Source: Herbiconiux gentiana
Lineage (GTDB): Bacteria > Actinomycetota > Actinomycetes > Actinomycetales > Microbacteriaceae
Length of the DNA stretch: 64,000 nucleotides
Reading direction: 5' to 3'
Assembly (NCBI RefSeq): GCF_024978135.1
Contig: NZ_JANTEZ010000005.1
Coordinates: 186,001 to 250,000 of the forward strand
Below the pieces are notes generated by a model, which made no database searches, had not been told where the DNA came from, and saw nothing but the letters and a program-made list of their open reading frames with translations. Made by a program: the position numbers and the translations under genes. This document shows, one piece after another, positions 43,016 through 53,221 of this stretch. Each line of letters opens with the position of its first letter. Position 1 is the stretch's first letter.

Positions 43016-43974
43016 TGACGATCTCGCCTCCCCCGTTCGACCCCGAACTGAAGGTCGTGCTCGACGTCGTCAACCAGTCCATCAGTCCGACGCTGCTGCC
43101 GGAGCATCTCGAGGCGCTCCGCGGTCCGGGTTTCACGAAGACGCTCCATCAGCTGCTCGCCGAGCGCGATCTCGAGCACCGTGAGACCATCGTGCCGGGG
43201 CCAGACGGCGCACCCGAGCTCCTCGTCTCGGTGTTCAGCCGCCCGGGCCACACCACCGGTCCCGGATTCTTCTTCACCCACGTGGGCGGGATGATCTTCG
43301 GCGACCGCTTCGTGGGCGTCGAGCCGGTGCTGGACTACGTCGATCAGTTCGATGCCGTGGTCGTGACCGTCGAGTATCGGTTGGCCCCCGAGCATCCGGC
43401 ACCCGCCGCTCTCGAGGACAGCTACACCGCGTTGCGCTGGACGGCCGCGCACGCCGCCGAGCTCGGCATCGACCCCGAGCGGCTGTTCAGCATCGGCGGC
43501 AGCGCCGGGGGCGGGCTCACGGCGGGCATCACCCTGATGGCCAGGGACCGCGGCGGGCCAGTCCTCGCCGGCCAGGTGATCATGTACGGGATGCTCGACG
43601 AGCGGAACGACTCGGTGTCCGCGCGGCAGATCGACGGCGTCGGCATCTGGGACCGAACGAGCAACGAGACGGGCTGGGACTTCCTCCTCGGCGACCGCCG
43701 GCACGGTGGGTCGCTGACTCCCTACGAGTCCCCGGCGAGCGCCGACAGTCTCGCCGGGCTGCCGCCGACGTACATCGAGGTGGGGTCCGCCGAGGTGTTC
43801 CGGGACGAGGACGTGGCCTACGCGAGCGCCATCTGGGCCGCGGGCGGTGACGCCGAGCTGCACGTCTGGCCGGGCGGCTACCACCTGTTCGAGCTGCTCG
43901 CGCCCGACGCCGAACTGTCCCGGGCGGCTCGGCGCACCCGCGGCGAGTGGGTGCGGCGGCGTCTCGCGCTGTGA
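43015..43974 (+). CDS. HSL-type alpha/beta hydrolase/esterase
   Basis: A 319-residue cytosolic esterase of the hormone-sensitive-lipase group: HVGG (89-92) is the oxyanion motif, VEYRLAPEHPAPAALED the usual marker, and GGSAGGG with S163 the nucleophile (GDSAGG is more frequent). The catalytic Asp is near EVFRDEDV and the His in GGYHLFELLAPD. It is coupled to the upstream hydrolase (TGATG). It may finish the hydrolysis begun outside; this is inferred. The 200 bases after it hold no gene. Confidence 0.92.
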   Translation: MTISPPPFDPELKVVLDVVNQSISPTLLPEHLEALRGPGFTKTLHQLLAERDLEHRETIVPGPDGAPELLVSVFSRPGHTTGPGFFFTHVGGMIFGDRFVGVEPVLDYVDQFDAVVVTVEYRLAPEHPAPAALEDSYTALRWTAAHAAELGIDPERLFSIGGSAGGGLTAGITLMARDRGGPVLAGQVIMYGMLDERNDSVSARQIDGVGIWDRTSNETGWDFLLGDRRHGGSLTPYESPASADSLAGLPPTYIEVGSAEVFRDEDVAYASAIWAAGGDAELHVWPGGYHLFELLAPDAELSRAARRTRGEWVRRRLAL

Positions 43975-44173
43975 GGAAGGGGGCCGGATGCGGCGGCGAT
44001 CGCGTCCGGCTCCTGCACGCGCTGGGTGACGCGGGGGCGGCCGCGGTCTGCCGCCGGGCGCGGTCTTGATCGGCGGTGGGCGCGCGGGTAGGGTCGAACG
44101 ACTCCGCGCCCGCCCACCCCGCGCGGCCGGAGCCTCCCGGCACACGACGCCGGGCGCGAAGGAGCAGTGCACG

Positions 44174-45576
<1,403 letters not shown>

Positions 45577-45583
<7 letters not shown>

Positions 45584-45630
45584 GGTCGCCCGGTCTGCTG
45601 ACGTGACCCGCTCTGCTGGCGTGACCCGGT
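45577..45630. repeat. Three 18-base units from the sdaA end
   Basis: CTGCTGA (with the real stop at 45581-45583) recurs at 45595, and CTGCTGG at 45613, each followed by a similar GNCGTGACCCG stretch. The period is 18. Confidence 0.85.
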
Positions 45631-45673
45631 CGGGGGCGGGCGTGGGCGGGCGGGCGGTCTCTAGGCTGGCGCC

Positions 45674-46261
45674 ATGGCCTTTCCCACGACGCCCGTCGAC
45701 CGCCGTACCGTGCTCGCCGGAGCCGCGTGGGCGGTCCCCGTCATCGCGGTCGCGGTCGCGGCCCCGGCGGCCGCCGCCAGCACCGGCACGCTCGAGATCG
45801 ACTTCGTCGCGCTCGTCCTCCAGCTCAAGCGCTCGGACACCATCGCCGCCGTCATCGCCATCACGAACACCGGCACGGTCGAGGCCGCCGACCAGACCGT
45901 CTCGGTGACGCTCACCGGCCTGGAGACGCCCGCCGACCAGACGTACCTGGTGGAGTTCGGACCCGTTCTCGGCGACGGCCTGGTGGACCGGGGCGACGGC
46001 ACCCGGGTGTCCACCGTGAACAGCGCCTTCACCGCCGCGTCCGACCCGGTCGAGAGAACGCTGACCCTCACGGCGACGCGGTTCACCTTCCCGCCCGGCA
46101 CGGTCTACCTGGCGGTGTTCCTCACCTGGCCCGCCACGAATGAGCACGTCGACGGGTTCATCATCGGCGGATCGTTCATCATCACCCCTCCCTCGGGGCC
46201 GGCCGTCACCGGGGCCCTGACCGATCTCGCTCTGACCCCGCCGCCGCCTGCCGCGCCCTGA
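45674..46261 (+). CDS. Exported protein with RR signal (paralogue of the 17.7-kb protein)
   Basis: A 195-residue protein. DRRTVLAGAAWAVPVIAVAV, then AAPAAAAS, matches in design the signal of the exported protein beside the giant surface gene. The mature part is a beta-rich domain with ITNTGTVEAADQTVSVTLTGL, like a DUF11/CARDB-type extracellular fold. It ends in a Pro/Ala tail. It lacks cysteines and sorting signals. The two paralogues suggest a small family of secreted, small beta proteins. Confidence 0.78.
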   Translation: MAFPTTPVDRRTVLAGAAWAVPVIAVAVAAPAAAASTGTLEIDFVALVLQLKRSDTIAAVIAITNTGTVEAADQTVSVTLTGLETPADQTYLVEFGPVLGDGLVDRGDGTRVSTVNSAFTAASDPVERTLTLTATRFTFPPGTVYLAVFLTWPATNEHVDGFIIGGSFIITPPSGPAVTGALTDLALTPPPPAAP

Positions 46262-46329
46262 GCCCGCCGTGGCGGCGGCCCTCTGGAGCGGCGTCGTGCT
46301 GTGGGGCCGGCCCGCCGTGGCGGCGGCCC
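46262..46329. repeat. Direct repeat of a 20-base GC-rich element
   Basis: GCCCGCCGTGGCGGCGGCCC occurs exactly at 46262-46281 and 46310-46329 (period 48), directly after the stop of the exported protein gene. The element is itself a near-perfect hairpin (GCCGCCACGG/CCGTGGCGGC), so the copies may also form terminators. Confidence 0.8.
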
Positions 46330-46406
46330 GATGTGTCAAGCCCCTCAGCTCGTCCACGCATCCGCGCGACGGTGGATGCACGGGACGAGGCCGTGGAGGA
46401 GGGGCG

Positions 46407-46937
46407 ATGCGCGAGCAGAGGTTCGACGGGGGCAGCGCGGCAGGCGGGGGCAGCCCGGCAGGCGGCGATACGCCGGCGGCCGAAGGTAACCCGGCGGGGC
46501 CCGGCGGGGCGGGCAGGCCTGGCGGGGGTTGGCCGCTGCTCGCGGCGTTCGTCGAGCGGGCGGACGGGCGGCTGGTGATGACGTTCGCACTGTCCGACGT
46601 GCTGCCGGCCGATCGCGTCGATACCGTGGTGCTCGGGGTCGACGCCCTGCGCGATGACGCGGCGCGCCGGGTCACGCTGTACGCGGTGTTCGAGCCGCGG
46701 TCGGTGAACGTCTTCAGCCGGTGCGGCGACCTCGGACGGCGGCACGACGAGGCGGAGATCAGCTACCCCGGCACCGCGGTGTGCGTGGCACTGGGGCTGG
46801 ATGCCGCCGGCCTCGGCGACGGCGGACCGGGCCGCGCGGGCCTCTGCCTGGAGTCGCAGCCCGACGCCCGGGGCTTCGCGGTGATCGACGGGGTGACGCG
46901 GCAGGACCACGCGCCCGTGACGCTCCTCGCGATCTGA
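46407..46937 (+). CDS. Hypothetical protein with Gly/Ala-rich N-terminus
   Basis: A 176-residue protein starting MREQRFDGGSAAGGGSPAGG. From about residue 45, ordered beta-rich sequence begins (FVERADGRLVMTFALSDVL), ending with APVTLLAI. GGAGGAGGGG precedes the ATG. No known domain. It may be a soluble stress-related protein; this is not shown. Confidence 0.6.
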   Translation: MREQRFDGGSAAGGGSPAGGDTPAAEGNPAGPGGAGRPGGGWPLLAAFVERADGRLVMTFALSDVLPADRVDTVVLGVDALRDDAARRVTLYAVFEPRSVNVFSRCGDLGRRHDEAEISYPGTAVCVALGLDAAGLGDGGPGRAGLCLESQPDARGFAVIDGVTRQDHAPVTLLAI

Positions 46938-47069
46938 CGCCGCCGCCGGCACTGGCCGCCGGCCTGGCCTCCACCCGCCCGGGCATGCACACGGACGGAG
47001 AACCGTGCCCACCGCGGCCGGGATGGCGTCGGTGGGTCGGATTCTCCATCCGTTGTGTTCGCGGTCGGG

Positions 47070-47384
47070 TCAGCCGCGTAGGCGGCGGGCGAGGTGGGCG
47101 CCGATGGCCGAGACGACGATCGCGGCGACCACCTTCACGAGGGTCGGATGCTCGCGGTAGACCTTCTCGGCCCGCTCCCACAGGGTGGCCGCCGTGTCAC
47201 CGGCGCGGTTGGCGACCTCGCGCGCCTCGTCGGACACGCGGTCGGCCGCCTTTCGGGCGTCGCCGGACACGTGGTCGGCCGCGTCCCGGGCCTTCTCGGC
47301 GGCGGCGTCGGTGGCCGTGCGGGCGTTCTTCGCGAGCCTGTCGGCGGTCTCCCTGGCCAGCTCGGCGGCGTCGTTCGATGCCAT
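47070..47384 (-). CDS. Small helical membrane-anchored protein of the Asp23 operon
   Basis: A 104-residue protein. Residues 1-70 are an Ala-rich amphipathic helix with heptad-like repeats (AELARETADRLAKNARTATD). A hydrophobic segment (LVKVVAAIVVSAIGAHLARR) at the end anchors it. AAGGAG lies near the ATG. This shape resembles YtxH/DUF3618-type proteins of envelope stress loci. It is the last gene of a seven-gene operon, 4 bases after the Asp23 gene. Confidence 0.72.
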   Translation of the reverse strand: MASNDAAELARETADRLAKNARTATDAAAEKARDAADHVSGDARKAADRVSDEAREVANRAGDTAATLWERAEKVYREHPTLVKVVAAIVVSAIGAHLARRLRG

Positions 47385-47388
47385 GGCG

Positions 47389-48894
47389 CTACTCCTTCGT
47401 CTCGGTAAGGGTGCCGGCCGCGGCGGTCGACGCGGTCGGGGTGGGTGCGGTGGCGGGCTCGGCCCCGGTGGCGCCGGACTCAGCCGGGGTGGGGGTCGGT
47501 TCAGCCGGGGTGGCGGCGGGCTCGGCCGGTGTGGTGCCGGACTCGGCCGGGGTGGGGGTCGGTTCAGCCGGGATGGCGGCGGGCTCGGCCGGTGTGGTGC
47601 CGGACTCGGCGGGGGTGGTCGGGGTGGGCTCGACGGCGTCCCTGACGGCGTCGGCCGCGTCGCGGGCGGCGTCGGCGGCGGCCTGGGCCGCGGCGCTGGC
47701 CGCCTCGGCCGCGCGGGTCGCCGCGTCGGCGGCCGCTTCGGCGGCGTGGGCGGGGTCGAGCTCGCGCGCGCCGTCCGAGGTGGGGGCGGTCCCGTCGTGG
47801 GCGGGGTCGAGATCACGCGCGGCGTTCGAGGTGGGGGCAGTGCCGTCGTGGGCGGGGTCGAGATCACGCGCGGCGTCCGAGGTGGGGGCGGTCCCGTCGT
47901 CGGTGACCTGGAGATCACGGGCCGCGTCGGTCGTGGCGTCATCGACGGTGTCGGCCGCCTTCGCGACCGCGCCCTTCACGGCGGCGGCATCGGCGTCGTC
48001 GGACGCGGCCGCCGACTCGGCGGCGTCCTGCACCGTGTCGGCGGCGTTCGCAGCGGCGCTCCGCACGGCATCGGCCGCGGTCGAGGCGGCGTCGGAAGCC
48101 GTCGCCGACGCGGACGCACCGGCCGACTTGGCGGTCTCCGCCGCCGAAGCGGCCCCTTCCTTGACGGCCTCGGCTGCCGAAGCCGCCCCGTCTTTCACGG
48201 CGGCGGCAGCCGACGCGGCGCCCGACTTCGCCGAAGCGGCCCCGTCCTTGACGGCCTCGGCCGCCGAGGCGGCCCCGTCCTTCACCGCCGCGGCAGCAGA
48301 CGCGGCACCGGACTTCGCCGAGGCCGCGCCCGAGCGGGCCGCGGACGACGCCGAGGCGACGCCCGACGCGACAGCGGAGGCCGCGGTGGACGCGGCGCCG
48401 GTGGCCGCCGAAGTGGCCGACTCGAGCGGGGTCTCCGCGGGGTCGAACGGGCCGTGCACGTCGGTGATGGTGACGTCGATCGAGGCCGGCTGCTCGTGCA
48501 GCTGCGCCACCGCGTGGGCGATCTGGGTGCGTGCCGACTCGGCGACCTCGGTGACGTTCGCCGGGTATTCGACCACGAGCGCCACCGTGATCACGAGGCC
48601 GGCGTCACGGCGCGAGATCGTGATACCCGGGAAGGCGCCCGAGCCGGTGACGCTGCGGCGCACGGTGTCGACCGCACGGCCGAAAGGGCTGCCGAGGCGG
48701 TGCACGCCGCTGACGCCGAGTGCGGTGTCTGCGACGGTGCGCGCCAGCACCTCGGCGGGGTCGAGGTTCGGGTCGGCGGGCCCCTGCGCCTGAGCGAGAT
48801 CGATCGGCACGACGTGACGAGACGAGGCCGACGAGGCCGACGACGACGACGCCGGCGACGGCGACGAGGAGGGAACGGGAGTGGTGGGAGTCAT
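47389..48894 (-). CDS. Asp23/Gls24-domain protein with long Ala-rich repeat region
   Basis: A 501-residue protein. A Ser/Pro leader is followed by an Asp23/Gls24 domain at about 45-165 (AEVLARTVADTALGVSGVHR...VDVTITDVHGPF). Then about 330 residues of Ala/Lys/Asp repeats, such as AAAVKDGAASAAEAVKDG units with a LEA-like 11-mer rhythm, and TDDGTAPTSDAARDLDPAH units, end in Pro/Ala/Glu repeats. This extension is far longer than in normal Asp23 proteins. It belongs to the envelope stress operon and may form a stalk or a desiccation-type shield. Confidence 0.88.
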   Translation of the reverse strand: MTPTTPVPSSSPSPASSSSASSASSRHVVPIDLAQAQGPADPNLDPAEVLARTVADTALGVSGVHRLGSPFGRAVDTVRRSVTGSGAFPGITISRRDAGLVITVALVVEYPANVTEVAESARTQIAHAVAQLHEQPASIDVTITDVHGPFDPAETPLESATSAATGAASTAASAVASGVASASSAARSGAASAKSGAASAAAAVKDGAASAAEAVKDGAASAKSGAASAAAAVKDGAASAAEAVKEGAASAAETAKSAGASASATASDAASTAADAVRSAAANAADTVQDAAESAAASDDADAAAVKGAVAKAADTVDDATTDAARDLQVTDDGTAPTSDAARDLDPAHDGTAPTSNAARDLDPAHDGTAPTSDGARELDPAHAAEAAADAATRAAEAASAAAQAAADAARDAADAVRDAVEPTPTTPAESGTTPAEPAAIPAEPTPTPAESGTTPAEPAATPAEPTPTPAESGATGAEPATAPTPTASTAAAGTLTETKE

Positions 48895-48935
48895 GCGGAT
48901 CTCCAGAGCAGAAGGAAGAGGGGAAGAAAGGCGGC

Positions 48936-49538
48936 TCACGCCACCCGGGCGGCCTTGGCCACCCGGGTGCGCAGCCCGGCGACGATCTGGATGACGACCG
49001 GCGTCTCGCGACCGAGCACGGCGTCCCAGTGGGCGACCGCGCGGTCGATCTCCGAGCGCACGGCGACCGGCGAGGCACCGCGGCGGGTGTGCGCGGTGAC
49101 GCGCAGCACGTTCTGCCGCCGCACCCGGAACGCGGTCACGTCGAGCGCCACGATCGCCGGCACCCGGCTGAGCGCGTCGGTCAGCACCTGCTCGGCGACC
49201 TTGGCGTCGACGGTCACGGAACCGCCGGTGGGCGTACCGCGCCCCGGCGAGGCGTCGACGCGCAGCAGCGTGCCGGTGCGGCCGTGGCCCTGCCGCAGCG
49301 CGAACCACAGCAGCAGCACGATCAGCAGCAGGCACGCGACGGCGGCGGCCCACGGGATCCAGGGGGCACTCGAGAGCGTCGACGAGACGGCGGACGGGGC
49401 ATCGGAGGCGACACCCGAGACGGCGTCGCGAGCATCCGGAAGCAGCACGCCGACGGCGATGGCCCCGCCCACGGCGAGCAGCGCGAGACCGGCGACGAGC
49501 ACCAGCAGTCGGTTGAGGAAGCGGTTGGTGGAGGTCAT
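48936..49538 (-). CDS. AmaP-like alkaline-shock membrane anchor protein
   Basis: A 200-residue protein with two membrane segments (LVLVAGLALLAVGGAIAVGV and a second rich in Leu/Ile/Val) and a cytosolic C-terminal half (SVTVDAKVAEQVLTDALSRV...) that resembles the Asp23-anchoring part of AmaP. It overlaps the DUF6286 gene at 4 bases. AmaP fixes Asp23 proteins to the membrane in staphylococci; the same role is inferred here. Confidence 0.83.
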   Translation of the reverse strand: MTSTNRFLNRLLVLVAGLALLAVGGAIAVGVLLPDARDAVSGVASDAPSAVSSTLSSAPWIPWAAAVACLLLIVLLLWFALRQGHGRTGTLLRVDASPGRGTPTGGSVTVDAKVAEQVLTDALSRVPAIVALDVTAFRVRRQNVLRVTAHTRRGASPVAVRSEIDRAVAHWDAVLGRETPVVIQIVAGLRTRVAKAARVA

Positions 49539-50113
49539 GCGCCGACGGTTCCGTTCTCGGTCAGGCGCACGTTCGCACGCAGCGCCGGGGTGAAGTCGTA
49601 GTCGGCGACCTCGGCGTCGACCGCCGAGCGGATGGCCGCCAGATCGGTGCGCCGGCCCGAGCTGGGCGTGACGACGACGGATGCGCGGCGGCGCGCCACC
49701 GTGACGTGCACCTGCTCGGGGTCGACGTCACCGGCGTAGGCCGCGGTGCGGGCGAGGCTCGTCGCGATCACCCGGTCGTCGACGACGGCGGCGGTGCGAT
49801 CGAGGCCCGAGCGCCGCCGGTCACGGCGGGCGGGCGTGAGGGCCACGACGACGAGGACCAGCCCGATCACCGCGACCACGGCGCCGATCGCCACGACGAT
49901 GCCGGCCGGGGCGGCGACGGCACCCGCCAGGGCGTTCACCGCGTCGGTCGGGGCGACGAGCAGGGCCGGCTGCCCGAGCGCGGACAGCACCAGTTCGGTG
50001 CCGACCCACGCGAGCAGCAGCATCAGCACCACGGCCACCGCGATGGCCGCGCCGGCCCGCGAGGAGTGGGTCTCGCGCCGCACGAGGCGGCGGTAGAGGG
50101 CGGGAGTCGTCAT
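49535..50113 (-). CDS. DUF6286-like membrane protein of the Asp23 operon
   Basis: A 192-residue protein. Two membrane segments (AIAVAVVLMLLLAWVGTELV and a following VVAIGAVVAVIGLVLVVVAL) are separated by a short extracellular loop. A cytosolic C-terminal region (ATSLARTAAYAGDVDPEQVHVTVARR...) is typical of the domain I remember as DUF6286, always found beside Asp23 genes. It overlaps both neighbours by 4 bases. Confidence 0.8.
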   Translation of the reverse strand: MTTPALYRRLVRRETHSSRAGAAIAVAVVLMLLLAWVGTELVLSALGQPALLVAPTDAVNALAGAVAAPAGIVVAIGAVVAVIGLVLVVVALTPARRDRRRSGLDRTAAVVDDRVIATSLARTAAYAGDVDPEQVHVTVARRRASVVVTPSSGRRTDLAAIRSAVDAEVADYDFTPALRANVRLTENGTVGA

Positions 50114-50568
50114 GCGACCCTCCTTCGTTCGGTCAGCTCGGCGCTGCTGATGCGCAGGTCGACGCGGTCGATGGTCGAGCCGGTCAGCTGCAGGCAGCGG
50201 GTGCGGATGCTCGTCTGCGCCTGGGCGACGCGCTCGAGCAGGGTGGGCGAACCGGGGGTGGGCGAACCGGGGGTGGGCGAACCGGCCCCGCGCCCGCCGC
50301 CGGCCCCGCGCCCGCCGCCCGAGAGTGGCGCGATGCGGATCGGGGTGCTCGCCGTCACGACGAGCACCCCCCGGTGATCGGCGAGCTCGACCGATACGTC
50401 GGACGCGTCGACGTCGAGCGCGTCGGCGGTGACGGCCGACACGATCCGGCGCAGGGCCCGCGGGGCGATCGTGGTGCGACCGTGCCCGGAGGCCGAGCCG
50501 GCCGACCGACCGAGCCCGGAGGCTGAGCCGGCGAGGCCGCCGGAACCGGACGTCACCGCCGCGCTCAC
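50110..50568 (-). CDS. Asp23-like small protein
   Basis: A 152-residue protein. A Gly/Ser leader is followed by an RRIVSAVTADALDVDASDVSVELADHRGVLVV segment resembling the Asp23/Gls24 core. A central SPTPG/GGRGAG repeat is coded by tandem 12-15-base units. It ends LTERRRVA. It overlaps both flanking genes by 4 bases. Its role within the complex is unknown. Confidence 0.72.
   Translation of the reverse strand: MSAAVTSGSGGLAGSASGLGRSAGSASGHGRTTIAPRALRRIVSAVTADALDVDASDVSVELADHRGVLVVTASTPIRIAPLSGGGRGAGGGRGAGSPTPGSPTPGSPTLLERVAQAQTSIRTRCLQLTGSTIDRVDLRISSAELTERRRVA
50241..50312. repeat. Coding tandem repeats in the small Asp23-like gene
   Basis: GGCGAACCGGGGGTG occurs twice in tandem (plus a third partial copy), followed by two GCCCCGCGCCCGCCGCCG-type units. 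All are multiples of three and preserve the frame (SPTPG and GGGRGAG repeats). Confidence 0.8.
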
Positions 50569-50753
50569 GACGACCGCCGCCCTCGGAGCGACTCGGCGAG
50601 CGAGCGCAGGTCGAGGTCGCCCGAGGCCACCCGGCCGGCGGCCCAGCCGATCGCCATCGCGATGGCCACGAACACGAAGGCCCAGAAGCCGAGGATGATC
50701 GCGGTCAGCGCGAGCACGGCGCCGATCAGGACGCCGGTGGTGGCGGAGCTCAC
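50565..50753 (-). CDS. DUF2273-like small membrane protein
   Basis: A 62-residue protein (GTG start) with two joined membrane segments (TGVLIGAVLALTAIILGFWA, then FVFVAIAMAIGWAAG) and a charged tail (DLRSLAESLRGRRSS). In Gram-positives, DUF2273 proteins are coded beside Asp23 and AmaP genes. It overlaps both neighbours by 4 bases. Confidence 0.82.
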   Translation of the reverse strand: MSSATTGVLIGAVLALTAIILGFWAFVFVAIAMAIGWAAGRVASGDLDLRSLAESLRGRRSS

Positions 50754-51166
50754 TGGACGCGGCTCTCGGCGTCGTCGCCCTCGTCGTCGGAGGGGATGTG
50801 CACGTCGGAGACGGTCACGTTGACCTCGGCGACCTCCATGCCCACGACGGTGGTGATGGCGCGGCTGACGCTGGCGCGGATCTCGTCGGCGAGCTTCTGC
50901 AGCTCGACGGGGTACTCGGCGACGACGGTGATGTCGGCGGCGACCTGGCGCTCGCCGACCTCGACCTTGACGCCTTGGCCGCGGTCCTGCGCGTTGATGG
51001 CGTTGCGGATGGCGCCGATGGCGCGAGCGGCTCCGCCGCCCAGGTCGTGCACGCCGTAGACCTCGCGGGCGGCGATGCCGGCGACCTTCTCGACCACGCC
51101 GTCGGCGACGGTGTTGGTGCCCTTCGACGCGGTGGTGGAGTGCTTGGCGGTGGTGGTGTCGGTCAT
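50750..51166 (-). CDS. Asp23/Gls24 family envelope stress protein
   Basis: A 138-residue protein: NTVADGVVEKVAGIAAREVYGVHDLGG, VEVGERQVAADITVVAEYPVELQKLADEIR and VNVTVSDVHIP define Asp23/Gls24. AAGGAG precedes the ATG. First gene of the operon, which runs to the membrane-anchored helical protein at 47.1 kb with nearly every gene overlapping the next. Asp23 proteins form a layer at the membrane and respond to alkaline and envelope stress. Confidence 0.94.
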   Translation of the reverse strand: MTDTTTAKHSTTASKGTNTVADGVVEKVAGIAAREVYGVHDLGGGAARAIGAIRNAINAQDRGQGVKVEVGERQVAADITVVAEYPVELQKLADEIRASVSRAITTVVGMEVAEVNVTVSDVHIPSDDEGDDAESRVQ

Positions 51167-51281
51167 GATCTTCTCCTTGGGTAGAGGCTTCGTGGAAGCG
51201 GGTCTTCACCAGTGAGACGTGGACAGCACGCAAGAGGGCATACGCACTCAGGGAGCGTTCAGGAAGGGAGCGCGAAGGGGC

Positions 51282-52535
51282 TCAGTAGCGGATGGCGTCG
51301 ATGACCTTGACCCGCACCGCCACCAGCGCGGGCAGGATTCCGGCCAGCGCACCGACGGCCGAGGCCGCGACGAGCCCCAGCACGGCCGCGTCGACCGGGA
51401 ACGGCGGGAAGTCGGTGACGAGCCCCTGCCCTACGAGGTCGTGCACCATCGGGCTCTGCACGACCAGGATGGCCGCCGCCACCCCCACGGCCCCGGCGGC
51501 GACCGTCGCGACGACGCTCTCCATCATCACCGCGAAGAACACCCGTCCGGCCGTCGCCCCGAAGCTGCGCCGGATGCCGATCTCCCGAACCCGCTGCTTC
51601 ACGGTGACGAGCGCGATGTTGACGAGCCCCAGCGCCCCCAGCAGCAGCACGAGCAGGGCGATGCCGCCGACGATCATCTGCGTGACGAGGAACGGGTCGT
51701 CGCCGTACTGGGCGGCGTCCTGCCGCATCACGTCGACTGTGGCCCCGTCGCCGACCGCGGCCGCGAGGTCGCGCTTCACCGCGGCGGCGAGCGCCTCCCA
51801 GTCGCCGGTCGGCACCCACAGCTCGTACTGCACCGACGACCCGGCGAAGGGGTCGACCGCGGCTCCGGCGCCGGCATCCGCCTGCTGGAAGGCCGCGAGC
51901 TGGTCGGCGAGCATGAACATCGCCGGCTCGGTCTCCCACTCGGCCGAGGGGTACACCCCCACGATCACGGCGGTCGTCGCCCCGGTGCCGCCGTGCCCGC
52001 CGAGCGAGAGCAGCGGATGCCCGTCGAGCGCCGGGCGTCCGAGGCGCTCCCAGAACACCGAGTTCACGATCACCCGGGGCGCGAGCTGCTCGGCGTCGAC
52101 CGGCGTGAACCACGAGCCCTCGGAGATGCGCACCCTGTGCATCTCGCCGTAGGGCTGGTCGACGGCCTGGGTGCCGACGGAGAGCACGCCGTTCGGCGAG
52201 TCGACGGCGACGCCCGCGTTCACGACCCGGCTGGCGTAGTCGATGCCGTAGCGCGCGACCGTCTCGACCCAGGCGCTCTGCAGCGCCTCGGCGTCGACCT
52301 GGCCGCCGTCGGCGCCGTAGGCCGAGACGTAGAGGGTGGCCGGCCGGCCGCTCTGGCGCTCGCTCTGCTCGGCGGTCGTCTGCTGCAGGATGCCCCCGAG
52401 CGCGACGACGGTGGTGAGCGACGCGACGGCGACGGCGACCCCGATCAGCGAGAGCAGCACGCGCGTGCGGTGGATGCGCAGCTCCTGCCACGCCTCGAGC
52501 ACCGCCCCGAGCAGTCCGGTGAGCAGGCGGGTCAC
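51282..52535 (-). CDS. MacB/FtsX-type ABC transporter permease
   Basis: A 417-residue protein with one membrane segment near the start (RVLLSLIGVAVAVASLTTVV), a large extracellular domain of about 220 residues, and three helices at the end. VKQRVREIGIRRSFGAT is the highly conserved coupling region of MacB/FtsX permeases; it ends in KVIDAIRY. It overlaps the ATPase gene by 4 bases (GTGA). Substrates of such exporters include antibiotics or peptides; the one here is unknown. Confidence 0.93.
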   Translation of the reverse strand: MTRLLTGLLGAVLEAWQELRIHRTRVLLSLIGVAVAVASLTTVVALGGILQQTTAEQSERQSGRPATLYVSAYGADGGQVDAEALQSAWVETVARYGIDYASRVVNAGVAVDSPNGVLSVGTQAVDQPYGEMHRVRISEGSWFTPVDAEQLAPRVIVNSVFWERLGRPALDGHPLLSLGGHGGTGATTAVIVGVYPSAEWETEPAMFMLADQLAAFQQADAGAGAAVDPFAGSSVQYELWVPTGDWEALAAAVKRDLAAAVGDGATVDVMRQDAAQYGDDPFLVTQMIVGGIALLVLLLGALGLVNIALVTVKQRVREIGIRRSFGATAGRVFFAVMMESVVATVAAGAVGVAAAILVVQSPMVHDLVGQGLVTDFPPFPVDAAVLGLVAASAVGALAGILPALVAVRVKVIDAIRY

Positions 52536-53221
52536 GAGGCCTCCGCCCGGGTCAGCACCCCGTGGTCGAGGCGGTAGTGGTCGCGCGACCGCTCCGCGAT
52601 CGCCGGGTCGTGGGTGATCACCACGAGAGCCGCCCGTGTGCGGGTCGCGACCTCGTCGATCAGCTCCATCACGCTCTGCCCGGTGTCGAGGTCGAGCGCC
52701 CCGGTCGGCTCGTCGGCGAGGATGAGCCGCGGCCCGCGCACGAGCGAGCGCGCGATCGCGACCCGCTGCTGCTCGCCGCCCGAGAGCCGGTCGGGCAGGC
52801 TCTCCAGGCGATGGCCGAGCCCCACCTCTTCGAGCATCTCGGCGGCGATCGCCCGGCGCCGCCAGAACTGCCGCCCCTCGGCGTAGAGCAGCGGCATGAT
52901 CACGTTCTCGAGCGCGGTGCGCCCGGGCAGCAGGTTGAACTGCTGGAACACGAAGCCGATCTCACGCCCGCGCACCCGGTCGCGCTCACGGGAGGAGTAC
53001 TGCTTCACCGGCTTGCCCGCGAACTCGAGCACCCCGCTGGTGGGGGTGTCGAGCAGCCCCAGCAGGTTCAGCAGGGTCGACTTGCCCGAGCCGGAGCGGC
53101 CCACCACCGAGATGCGGTCGTCCTCCTCCACGTCGAGGTCGACGCCGTTCAGGATGGTCAGCGCCGGCTGGTCGGGCGGGAGCACCGTGCGCGTCACCGA
53201 CGCGAGGTGCAGCAGGGTCAC
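52532..53221 (-). CDS. ABC transporter ATP-binding protein, MacB/LolD type
   Basis: A 229-residue ATPase. VVGRSGSGKSTLLNLLGLLD is Walker A, QQFNLLPGRTALENV the Q-loop, LSGGEQQRVAIARSLV the ABC signature, and LILADEPTGALD Walker B. It overlaps both neighbours by 4 bases. It energises the permease encoded downstream; the adaptor is encoded upstream. Confidence 0.95.
   Translation of the reverse strand: MTLLHLASVTRTVLPPDQPALTILNGVDLDVEEDDRISVVGRSGSGKSTLLNLLGLLDTPTSGVLEFAGKPVKQYSSRERDRVRGREIGFVFQQFNLLPGRTALENVIMPLLYAEGRQFWRRRAIAAEMLEEVGLGHRLESLPDRLSGGEQQRVAIARSLVRGPRLILADEPTGALDLDTGQSVMELIDEVATRTRAALVVITHDPAIAERSRDHYRLDHGVLTRAEAS

Noticed and set aside
43975-44173. Riboswitch or small gene before sdaA
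   Set aside because: GC-rich with no conserved structure that I can recognise; the only sure element is the AAGGAG site of sdaA.
46938-47069. Terminator around CACGG/CCGTG near 46.99 kb
   Set aside because: The stem is only five bases with an eight-base loop; too weak to call.
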